From contig CAZTLU010000060.1 in assembly GCA_964614605.1 (NCBI GenBank), forward strand, positions 1-8,999: DNA of 8,999 nucleotides, in the 5' to 3' direction. Below the pieces are notes generated by a model, which was given only the letters and a program-made list of their open reading frames with translations, did no database searches and had not been told where the DNA came from. Position 1 is the first letter of the stretch; every line of letters starts with the position of its first letter. Both the position numbers and the translations under genes were made by a program. Shown here one piece after another: positions 1 to 4,867 of the stretch. Source of the stretch: Fimenecus sp964614605. Its GTDB lineage: Bacteria; Bacillota; Clostridia; Oscillospirales; Acutalibacteraceae.

Positions 1-12
1 ACCACTAAATAC

Positions 13-42
13 AAAAAAAGCCCAGCTTTTGCTAGACTTTTT
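13..42 (-). terminator. Rho-independent terminator for the small membrane protein gene
   Basis: On the minus strand an 8-bp stem (AGTCTAGC paired with GCTGGGCT, two G-U pairs) closes an AAAA loop and is followed directly by seven T. It lies about 50 nt past the stop codon of the 55-aa membrane protein. Read on the plus strand the wobble pairs become C-A mismatches, so the minus direction is preferred, though a T-run is present on both sides. Confidence 0.7.
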
Positions 43-50
43 CGACAAAC

Positions 51-87
51 TGAGGCAAGGTTAAAAACCTCGCCTTAATTTTTTTAC
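51..87 (+). terminator. Hairpin with T-run, probable terminator of a gene to the left
   Basis: AGGCAAGGTT (53-62) pairs with AACCTCGCCT (66-75) around a 3-nt loop with one A-C mismatch, and is followed by TAATTTTTTT. The T-run lies on the plus-strand side, so it would end a plus-strand transcript entering from outside the window and converging on the small minus-strand gene. Read on the minus strand the stem pairs fully with one G-U, but no T-run follows directly. Confidence 0.5.
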
Positions 88-93
88 ATTTGC

Positions 94-261
94 TTATTTT
101 TTATCAGAGGGCAATAAAATACCCACGGTAGAAACTATAACACCAATCCAAAAAACAATAAATCCTATGGTAAATTCTGGTGATGTCCGTGGTTCGTTCA
201 TTAAAACCATACTAATTAAACAAACCAAAAAGCCTATGGATATTATTTTATAATCTTTCAA
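94..261 (-). CDS. Small two-helix membrane protein (55 aa), TTG start
   Basis: The function is not recognised. The reading frame starts with TTG at 261-259, preceded by AGGAGG (274-269) at a 7-nt spacing, and ends at TAA 96-94. An internal ATG (residue 18) lies inside the first helix and has no ribosome site, which favours the TTG. The product begins MKDYK, then has a hydrophobic stretch at about residues 6-21 ending in VLMN, a short polar loop (EPRTSPE, 23-29), a second hydrophobic stretch at about 31-50, and a charged tail SDKK. This suggests a small inner-membrane protein with both ends on the same side. A promoter candidate (316-345) and a terminator (13-42) bracket it, so it is probably monocistronic. 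There is no catalytic motif. Possible roles (regulatory subunit, toxin, immunity protein) cannot be told apart. That it is translated is well supported by the ribosome site and the composition; its role is unknown. Confidence 0.72.
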   Translation of the reverse strand: MKDYKIISIGFLVCLISMVLMNEPRTSPEFTIGFIVFWIGVIVSTVGILLPSDKK

Positions 262-315
262 TATATTCCCTCCTTTAACAGATAAGAGAATTTAACTAAT
301 TACTCTTGGATAATC

Positions 316-345
316 ATGATACACTATATAAATTTGATTCGTCAA
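316..345 (-). promoter_or_regulatory. Candidate SigA-type promoter of the small membrane protein gene
   Basis: On the minus strand TTGACG (345-340) and TATCAT (321-316) are separated by 18 nt, giving an expected start near 309 and a leader of about 48 nt before the TTG start. The -35 box falls inside the edge of the dispersed repeat at 341-465. The spacer is one longer than ideal and the -10 box has one mismatch, so the call is moderate. Confidence 0.45.
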
Positions 346-465
346 TGATTAGATTCTTCGCTTCGCTCAGAATGACACGCCGTAACTTTGTAGGGACTAT
401 TCACGAATCGTCCGTTTACGGTTTGCGGTATCACTTTTTTCGGGCGCTTCGTGAAGCGCCCCTAC
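341..465. repeat. Dispersed hairpin repeat, copy 1 (125 bp)
   Basis: This stretch aligns without a single gap to 1456-1580. Both begin GTCAAT, share GATTCTTC and TCAGAATGACACGC, contain a central palindrome (394-413, GGACTATT-CACG-AATCGTCC, one mismatch), and end in a perfect 9-bp hairpin (442-450 with 453-461, GCTTCGTGAAGC core) followed by CCTAC. The middle (about 414-440) has diverged. The short reading frames crossing it have no ribosome site and are not counted as genes. It is a non-coding, MITE- or REP-like intergenic element. Together with the hairpins at 531-601 it fills most of the gene-free stretch 262-610. Confidence 0.8.
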
Positions 466-530
466 TTTGCTTTCTCGTTCAAACAAATATATATTAAGCA
501 AAGTTTTTCGGATTTTTGATATATTTTTTA

Positions 531-556
531 AGGGGCGTCGAGGACGCCGCCCCTAC
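531..556. repeat. Short hairpin related to the repeat's right end
   Basis: AGGGGCGTC (531-539) can fold back on GACGCC (543-548) and the following CCCC, with one bulged G. The element ends GCCCCTAC, the same ending as copy 1 of the dispersed repeat (458-465). It looks like an isolated right-end hairpin of a related family. It is not followed by a T-run on the plus strand; on the minus strand TTAAAAAATAT follows, so it is not a convincing terminator. Confidence 0.45.
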
Positions 557-570
557 GATTAGTGCCATAT

Positions 571-601
571 AAAACAAAACGGCGGGGTCAAGCCCCGCCA
601 C
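571..601 (-). terminator. Terminator of the 251-aa exported protein gene
   Basis: On the minus strand GGCGGGG (599-593) pairs perfectly with CCCCGCC (587-581) around a 5-nt loop, followed by GTTTTGTTTT. It starts about 12 nt after the stop codon of the gene at 611-1366. No T-run follows on the plus strand, so it acts in one direction. Confidence 0.8.
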
Positions 602-610
602 AATGTGCAT

Positions 611-1366
611 TTATTCAATTTTTGGATTGCCGTCTTTAAGCGCTTTGTAATAATCCTTGTCGATATTACTGCCCTTTTCTTCTTTCCAATCAAGATATGC
701 TGAAAAAATCTCGGCATTATGAGTGCCGTCGCCATAGTTTACATCTGCGGTGCAGAGATAGTGGTAAGCACCGGCATTATCAGTGATTTGATTCTCATAG
801 GCATAAACCCATTCTTGATAAACTGCTGATTGCTCATAATTGGTTGAATCAATTCCGTCTTCAAGCAAATCAGTACTATAGGTTCCGCCACCTGTTATTG
901 TGCCGTCAGCATGAGCACCGCCACGGAAGATGTAATATTTGCCAACTTCGGGATAATAATCAATTTTCCCCTCTTCCACCGGCAAATAAATGCTTGTTCT
1001 GAGCCACGATACACCGCCGACCTTGTAATATGAAAGCATACTGCCTGGCTCAATATTTCCTTTAATGTTTTTTATAACTGTGACTTTGCATTCGGTAAAT
1101 GCTCCGCCGTAATAATCAACAACCGCGGGAAAATCGTGAAAAAATCTATCGTGATTATAGTCATAGACCTCTTCAACATATCCTACAAAAACATAATCGG
1201 CAATTCCAATAACTTCTTGCAGATTATTAATATTTATGGAACTTTCAACACAACCCACAAAATAGGAGGTTTTTGTCGGTTTGTAATTGAACCAAGCCGT
1301 AAAAAGAATAAGTAAAGCCGCTAATATGCAGGATAAAACAATCAACAATTTTTTATGCTTTTTCAT
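611..1366 (-). CDS. Uncharacterised membrane-anchored or exported protein (251 aa)
   Basis: I do not recognise a named family. The N-terminus is a classic export signal: positive MKKHKK followed by a hydrophobic stretch at about residues 7-25. There is no clear signal-peptidase site and no lipobox at the end of the helix, so an uncleaved anchor is as likely as a cleaved signal. The outside part begins near residue 28 and is rich in Tyr, Gly and Asp. The segment at about 55-110 (IADYVFVGYVEEV, then KVTVIKNIKGN) has the alternating pattern of a beta-sandwich-like domain seen in many Firmicutes surface proteins. Three Cys (39, 93, 205) lie outside, so a disulfide is possible. The start codon is ATG at 1366-1364, with AAAGGGG about 6 nt upstream. 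It is monocistronic, with a consensus promoter at 1432-1460 and a terminator at 571-601. The gene is secure; its function is unknown. Confidence 0.85.
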   Translation of the reverse strand: MKKHKKLLIVLSCILAALLILFTAWFNYKPTKTSYFVGCVESSININNLQEVIGIADYVFVGYVEEVYDYNHDRFFHDFPAVVDYYGGAFTECKVTVIKNIKGNIEPGSMLSYYKVGGVSWLRTSIYLPVEEGKIDYYPEVGKYYIFRGGAHADGTITGGGTYSTDLLEDGIDSTNYEQSAVYQEWVYAYENQITDNAGAYHYLCTADVNYGDGTHNAEIFSAYLDWKEEKGSNIDKDYYKALKDGNPKIE

Positions 1367-1431
1367 TACAATCCCCTTTCGTATATATGAGTGTTTAAAA
1401 GTGGGTTTTGTTTCAAGGATTTTACAATTTT

Positions 1432-1460
1432 ATTATATTATTTGTATATTCAGATGTCAA
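1432..1460 (-). promoter_or_regulatory. Consensus SigA-type promoter of the 251-aa protein gene
   Basis: On the minus strand TTGACA (1460-1455) and TATAAT (1437-1432) both match the consensus exactly with a 17-nt spacer. The expected start is near 1425, giving a leader of about 58 nt. Five of the six -35 bases lie within the edge of the second dispersed repeat copy (from 1456). Confidence 0.85.
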
Positions 1461-1580
1461 TCTTTGGATTCTTCACTGCGTTCAGAATGACACGCAGTGA
1501 CTTTTCAGGGACGATTCACAAATCGACCGAATTAGATTATCAAAAAAAATTAGAACGGTCGCTTCGTGAAGCGACCCTAC
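1456..1580. repeat. Dispersed hairpin repeat, copy 2 (125 bp)
   Basis: This is the same length as copy 1 at 341-465 (constant offset 1115). Three palindromes are visible: a perfect 9-bp stem TCACTGCGT/ACGCAGTGA (1473-1481 with 1492-1500), a central one (1509-1516 with 1521-1528, one mismatch), and a perfect 9-bp stem GGTCGCTTC/GAAGCGACC (1557-1565 with 1568-1576) followed by CCTAC. Compared with copy 1, the third pair of the last stem changes from G-C to T-A on both sides at once. The stretch 1581-1661 after it shows nothing I can assign. A reading frame across it has no ribosome site and is rejected. Confidence 0.82.
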
Positions 1581-1661
1581 ATTGTTTGATAGTCGATTTT
1601 AATAATACATCAAATTGAAAAGAGTTCGACAAATTCAATTTTATCATTACAAAACAAAGGT

Positions 1662-1677
1662 TGTGAGCATTATCACC
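1662..1677 (+). promoter_or_regulatory. CRP/FNR-like palindrome upstream of scfA
   Basis: TGTGA-GCATTA-TCACC matches the TGTGA-N6-TCACA pattern recognised by Crp/Fnr-family proteins in nine of ten positions. Its centre lies about 60 bp upstream of the predicted scfA transcription start, close to the -61.5 position of class I activator sites. This is a motif match only; no regulator is encoded in the window. Confidence 0.3.
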
Positions 1678-1693
1678 TACGCGAAATAATATC

Positions 1694-1722
1694 TTGACAG
1701 TCAATGTGCCTTGTGATATACT
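1694..1722 (+). promoter_or_regulatory. Strong extended -10 promoter of the scfA operon
   Basis: TTGACA (1694-1699) and TATACT (1717-1722) are 17 nt apart, and TG at 1714-1715 gives an extended -10 element. The expected start is near 1729, with a leader of about 38 nt. The near-consensus quality suggests high expression of the small peptide downstream. Confidence 0.88.
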
Positions 1723-1766
1723 TTGTGGTGTAAATATTTGAAATTATTCAGTTAGGAGATATTCAA

Positions 1767-1916
1767 ATGGAAAGAATCAGAACTATTGAAACAAGAGATT
1801 TAAAAGAAAGCGCAGTTAAGGGCGGTTGCGGCGAATGCCAGACATCTTGCCAGTCAGCTTGCAAGACATCTTGCGGTGTTGCTAATCAGCAGTGCGAAAA
1901 CTGCGAGAGCAAATAA
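1767..1916 (+). CDS. scfA: SCIFF ranthipeptide precursor (49 aa)
   Basis: This is the precursor of a ribosomally made, thioether-crosslinked peptide of the SCIFF ('six cysteines in forty-five residues') family. AGGAG (1754-1758) precedes the ATG by 8 nt. The leader MERIRTIETRDLKESAVK (1-18) is basic and helix-like. The core holds Cys at 21, 24, 28, 32, 36 and 43 with the family's signature spacing and the hallmark QTSCQSACKTSC string, plus a seventh Cys at 46 in the ENCESK tail. The adjacent scfB gene encodes the matching maturase, which makes the assignment secure. From memory, the crosslink shown in vitro for a close homolog joins Cys32 to Thr37, the Thr directly after the CKTSC string; here the residue after CKTSC is Gly37, so the link site may differ. 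It is the first gene of the operon, under a strong promoter and followed by an attenuator hairpin. Mature structure, export and role are not shown by the sequence. It is too small for most gene finders. Confidence 0.95.
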   Translation: MERIRTIETRDLKESAVKGGCGECQTSCQSACKTSCGVANQQCENCESK

Positions 1917-1936
1917 GAATTAAAAAAGTCTATTGC

Positions 1937-1972
1937 AGAAAGCAGGTAATGCGTTTGTATTACCTGTTTTTT
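1937..1972 (+). terminator. Attenuator-type terminator between scfA and scfB
   Basis: CAGGTAAT (1943-1950) pairs perfectly with ATTACCTG (1959-1966) around an 8-nt loop, and the stem can extend through AAG/TTT pairs. A run of six T (1967-1972) follows directly. There is no promoter between it and scfB, whose ribosome site begins 7 nt later, so it most likely acts by partial termination, giving much more scfA than scfB transcript. Confidence 0.8.
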
Positions 1973-1990
1973 ATTGAGAAGGATAAATTT

Positions 1991-3364
1991 ATGGTACATC
2001 AATATAAATTAAACGGATATAACATTGTGCTTGACACCTGCTCGGGCTCTGTTCATGTGGTTGACGAAGTGGCTTATGACATCATCTCTATGTATAAAGA
2101 GAAAACCGCTGAAGAAATCACAGAATATATCCTTAATACATATAAAGACGAAAAATTAAGCGAAAATGATGTTCTTGATTGCATTGAGGATGTAAAGAGC
2201 CTTGAAAACGCAGGCAAGCTTTACACACCCGATACATATGAAAATATGGCATTCGATTTCAAGAACAGAAATACTGTAATCAAGGCTTTATGCTTGCATG
2301 TGGCGCACACTTGTAATCTTAACTGCGAATACTGCTTTGCAAGTCAGGGCAAATATCACGGCGAACGCGCCCTTATGAGCTTTGAGGTCGGCAAGCGTGC
2401 ACTTGATTTTCTTATTGAGAATTCGGGCACACGCAGAAATTTAGAGGTTGACTTTTTCGGTGGCGAGCCATTGATGAATTGGGATGTTGTGAAAGAGCTG
2501 GTTTCTTATGCACGCGTGCAAGAGAAAATCCACAACAAGAATTTCCGCTTTACTCTTACAACTAACGGTATTCTCATTGACGATGATGTTATTGATTTCT
2601 GTAACAAAGAAATGAGTAATGTAGTGCTCAGTCTTGACGGAAGAAAAGAAGTTCACGACAGACTTCGTAAGGATTATCAAGGTCGCGGAAGCTACGATAT
2701 AATCGTGCCGAAGTTCCAAGAGTTTGTTAAGCGTCGTGAGGGCAAGAGTTATTATATGCGGGGTACTTTCACACACAATAATGTGGATTTCACCAATGAT
2801 ATTTTTCATATGGCTGACTTGGGCTTTACGGAACTCAGTATAGAGCCTGTTGTGTGCTCACCTGAAGATGCAAGTGCATTGACTGAAGCTGATTTGCCCG
2901 TACTTTTTGAGCAGTATGAAATCCTTGCAAAAGAAATGATTAAGCGTAAAAAAGCAGGCAACGGCTTTACATTCTATCACTATATGCTTGACCTTACCCA
3001 CGGTCCCTGTATTTACAAGAGAATTTCGGGCTGTGGCTCGGGAACTGAATATATGGCAGTTACCCCCACAGGTGACCTTTACCCCTGCCATCAGTTTGTC
3101 GGCGACACAAAATACTTACTGGGTAACATCTGGGACGGTGTTACAAACAAAGAAATTCAGAACGAATTCAAGCTCTGTAACGCTTATGCGCGTAAGGAAT
3201 GTGACAACTGTTGGGCAAAGCTTTATTGCTCGGGCGGTTGTGCGGCAAACTCATATCACGCATCGGGCAAGATTACGGGTATTTATGAATACGGCTGTGA
3301 ATTATTCAAAAAGCGTATTGAATGCGCGGTTATGATTCAAGTAGCAGAAAGCGAAGATAAATAA
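1991..3364 (+). CDS. scfB: SCIFF maturase, radical SAM/SPASM thioether-forming enzyme (457 aa)
   Basis: ScfB binds the ScfA leader and uses S-adenosylmethionine to join a Cys sulfur to a carbon of another residue, in the cytoplasm. Residues 1-80 (opening VHQYKLNGYNIVLD) form the peptide-recognition (RRE-like) domain. The radical SAM core has C108-x3-C112-x2-C115 for the SAM cluster and FFGGEP (155-160) as the SAM-binding GGE motif. The C-terminal SPASM domain supplies auxiliary-cluster Cys: C340, C348, C366 (YPCHQF), C396, C404-x2-C407-x5-C413-x3-C417 and C436. The length and all motifs fit an intact enzyme of the CteB/Tte1186 type. The ATG at 1991 is chosen because AAGGA lies 7 nt upstream and the protein then begins as family members do. 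A longer frame from GTG 1892 would overlap scfA and run through the attenuator. The gene lies 74 nt after scfA and 2 nt before the PLP enzyme, in one operon. Confidence 0.95.
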   Translation: MVHQYKLNGYNIVLDTCSGSVHVVDEVAYDIISMYKEKTAEEITEYILNTYKDEKLSENDVLDCIEDVKSLENAGKLYTPDTYENMAFDFKNRNTVIKALCLHVAHTCNLNCEYCFASQGKYHGERALMSFEVGKRALDFLIENSGTRRNLEVDFFGGEPLMNWDVVKELVSYARVQEKIHNKNFRFTLTTNGILIDDDVIDFCNKEMSNVVLSLDGRKEVHDRLRKDYQGRGSYDIIVPKFQEFVKRREGKSYYMRGTFTHNNVDFTNDIFHMADLGFTELSIEPVVCSPEDASALTEADLPVLFEQYEILAKEMIKRKKAGNGFTFYHYMLDLTHGPCIYKRISGCGSGTEYMAVTPTGDLYPCHQFVGDTKYLLGNIWDGVTNKEIQNEFKLCNAYARKECDNCWAKLYCSGGCAANSYHASGKITGIYEYGCELFKKRIECAVMIQVAESEDK

Positions 3365-3366
3365 TT

Positions 3367-4707
3367 ATGAACACACCCATTGTTGACTTTGTGCAGAATT
3401 ACATAGCGAGCAATACTGCCCGACTGCATATGCCGGGTCATAAGGGTGTGTCTTTTTTAGGCTGTGAAGCCTTTGATATTACTGAAATCAAGGGTGCTGA
3501 CGAGCTTTATGCACCTGAGGGGATAATCCGTGAAAGCGAAAAAAATGCCTCTGCCCTTTTCGGTACGGCAAAAACGGTTTATTCAACGGGTGGGTCAAGT
3601 CAGAGCATAAACGCTATGCTTGAACTTGCGTATTTGCGAGCTGACAAGTCACACAGACCGTTTGTATTGGCGGGGCGGAATGCTCACAAGTCGTTTATTT
3701 ATGCTCTTGCGAAGTTAGACGCTGATGTAGAATGGATTTACCCGAACCGCACAAAAAGTCTGTGCAGCTGCGTTTTTGGTGCTGAAACCTTGAGAAAAAA
3801 GCTGGAAGGTCTTGATAAAAAGCCTTTTGCAGTATACATTACAAGTCCTGATTATCTTGGGAAAATGGCGAATATCCCCGAATTATCAAGAGTATGCAAA
3901 GAGTTTGACATTCCCCTGCTTGTTGACAACGCTCACGGCAGTTATTTGAAATTCTGCGAAAAGGATATGCACCCCATAAGTCTTGGGGCGGATATGTGCT
4001 GCGACTCGGCACACAAGACCTTGCCCGTGCTCACGGGTGGCGGATATTTACACATTGCAAAGAACGATAAATACGGATTCTCGCAAAATGCGGTTAATGC
4101 AATGGCGATTTTCGGGTCAACAAGTCCGTCATATCTTATTTTGCAATCTCTTGACTTATGCAATAAATATATTGATGAAAAAATCCGTGAAGATATAAAA
4201 AAATGTGCTGAAAAATGCCGTGAAGTAACGGATTTTATGCTTGAATGCGGTGTGTGGAATACTTCAACACCCCAATATTATGAGCCTTTGAAAATCACTG
4301 CGGATTTTTCGGAATATGAGGGCAATTTTGCCGAGCATTTCAGAAAATACGGCGTAGAGCCTGAATATGCAGACGATGATTACATAGTATTTATGATTTC
4401 TCCGCAGAATTCAGACGAGGATTTTGAACGACTTAAAAAGGCATTTGAAAAGCTTGAACTGACTTTGAAAGATGATGACGAAACTTTCAGTTTTGAAATC
4501 GGCGAAAAAGCTATGACAATCCGCCAGGCGATTTTCAGCGAGAGTGAGGAAATCAGCGTTGAAAATGCGGTCGGCAGAGCTTGTGCAAGTCCAACTGTTT
4601 CGTGCCCCCCTGCTATCCCCATTGCAGTGAGCGGAGAAAAGATTACCGAAAAGCACATCGAGTTGTTCAAAAAATATAATATTGAGAAAATTTTGGTTGT
4701 GAAATAA
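3367..4707 (+). CDS. Orn/Lys/Arg decarboxylase-family PLP enzyme (446 aa)
   Basis: This is a fold-type I pyridoxal-phosphate enzyme of the short, SpeA/YaaO-like branch of the ornithine/lysine/arginine decarboxylase family, whose members release CO2 from basic amino acids to make polyamines or their precursors. HMPGHKG (21-27) is the family's N-terminal signature. STGGSSQS (73-80) is the phosphate-binding loop, D187 and H190 in VDNAHG hold the cofactor ring, and K217 in DSAHKTLP is the Schiff-base lysine. The C-terminal domain (about 376-446) carries the expected CPPAIP...GEKI motif. Nothing is missing for activity. The substrate (Arg, Lys or Orn) cannot be read from the sequence, and the family also includes members without tested activity. 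The ATG lies 2 nt after the scfB stop and has no clear ribosome site of its own, which suggests translational coupling to the maturase. A bidirectional terminator follows at once, so it closes the operon. Confidence 0.9.
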   Translation: MNTPIVDFVQNYIASNTARLHMPGHKGVSFLGCEAFDITEIKGADELYAPEGIIRESEKNASALFGTAKTVYSTGGSSQSINAMLELAYLRADKSHRPFVLAGRNAHKSFIYALAKLDADVEWIYPNRTKSLCSCVFGAETLRKKLEGLDKKPFAVYITSPDYLGKMANIPELSRVCKEFDIPLLVDNAHGSYLKFCEKDMHPISLGADMCCDSAHKTLPVLTGGGYLHIAKNDKYGFSQNAVNAMAIFGSTSPSYLILQSLDLCNKYIDEKIREDIKKCAEKCREVTDFMLECGVWNTSTPQYYEPLKITADFSEYEGNFAEHFRKYGVEPEYADDDYIVFMISPQNSDEDFERLKKAFEKLELTLKDDDETFSFEIGEKAMTIRQAIFSESEEISVENAVGRACASPTVSCPPAIPIAVSGEKITEKHIELFKKYNIEKILVVK

Positions 4708-4739
4708 AAGAAGAGAGTACGAATTGTACTCTCTTTTTT
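4707..4739. terminator. Bidirectional terminator between convergent operons
   Basis: AAGAGAGTAC (4711-4720) pairs perfectly with GTACTCTCTT (4726-4735) around a 5-nt loop. Six T follow on the plus strand (4734-4739). On the minus strand the stem is followed by CTTTTATTT. It ends the scf operon on the plus strand and can also stop the esterase transcript arriving from the right. The stretch 4740-4867 between it and the esterase stop holds no gene. Confidence 0.9.
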
Positions 4740-4867
4740 GTTATCCGCTGTTGCTATTTTGATGATGTAGCAGACGGAATATTTCAAAACAGAAAAAACA
4801 TTTGCGAATTTGATTTTGCATTGTGCTCTTCGCTAAAAGCATTCCACCGGTCTGCTTTCTCTATTTT

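Noticed and set aside
306..497. 63-aa plus-strand reading frame at the left repeat copy
   Set aside because: It runs through repeat copy 1 and its hairpins, has no ribosome site, and its low-complexity product follows the palindromes; non-coding.
341..1580. CRISPR array or tandem repeat
   Set aside because: Only two copies more than 1.1 kb apart with a whole gene between them, long palindromic units and no spacer regularity; this is a dispersed repeat, not CRISPR.
1391..1618. 75-aa plus-strand reading frame over the second repeat copy
   Set aside because: It covers repeat copy 2 and the minus-strand promoter, with no ribosome site; the similarity to the other frame comes from the shared repeat, not from a protein family.
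1892..1990. N-terminal extension of ScfB from GTG 1892
   Set aside because: It would overlap the end of scfA and run through the hairpin and T-run; the ATG at 1991 has a ribosome site and gives the normal family N-terminus.
2441..2809. 122-aa minus-strand frame inside scfB
   Set aside because: Mirror frame of a secure gene, with no ribosome site or recognisable domain.
4820..4846. Hairpin TGCTCTT-CGCT-AAAAGCA between the convergent operons
   Set aside because: A short stem with a wobble and no T-run on either strand; the terminator at 4707-4739 explains the ends of both operons better.
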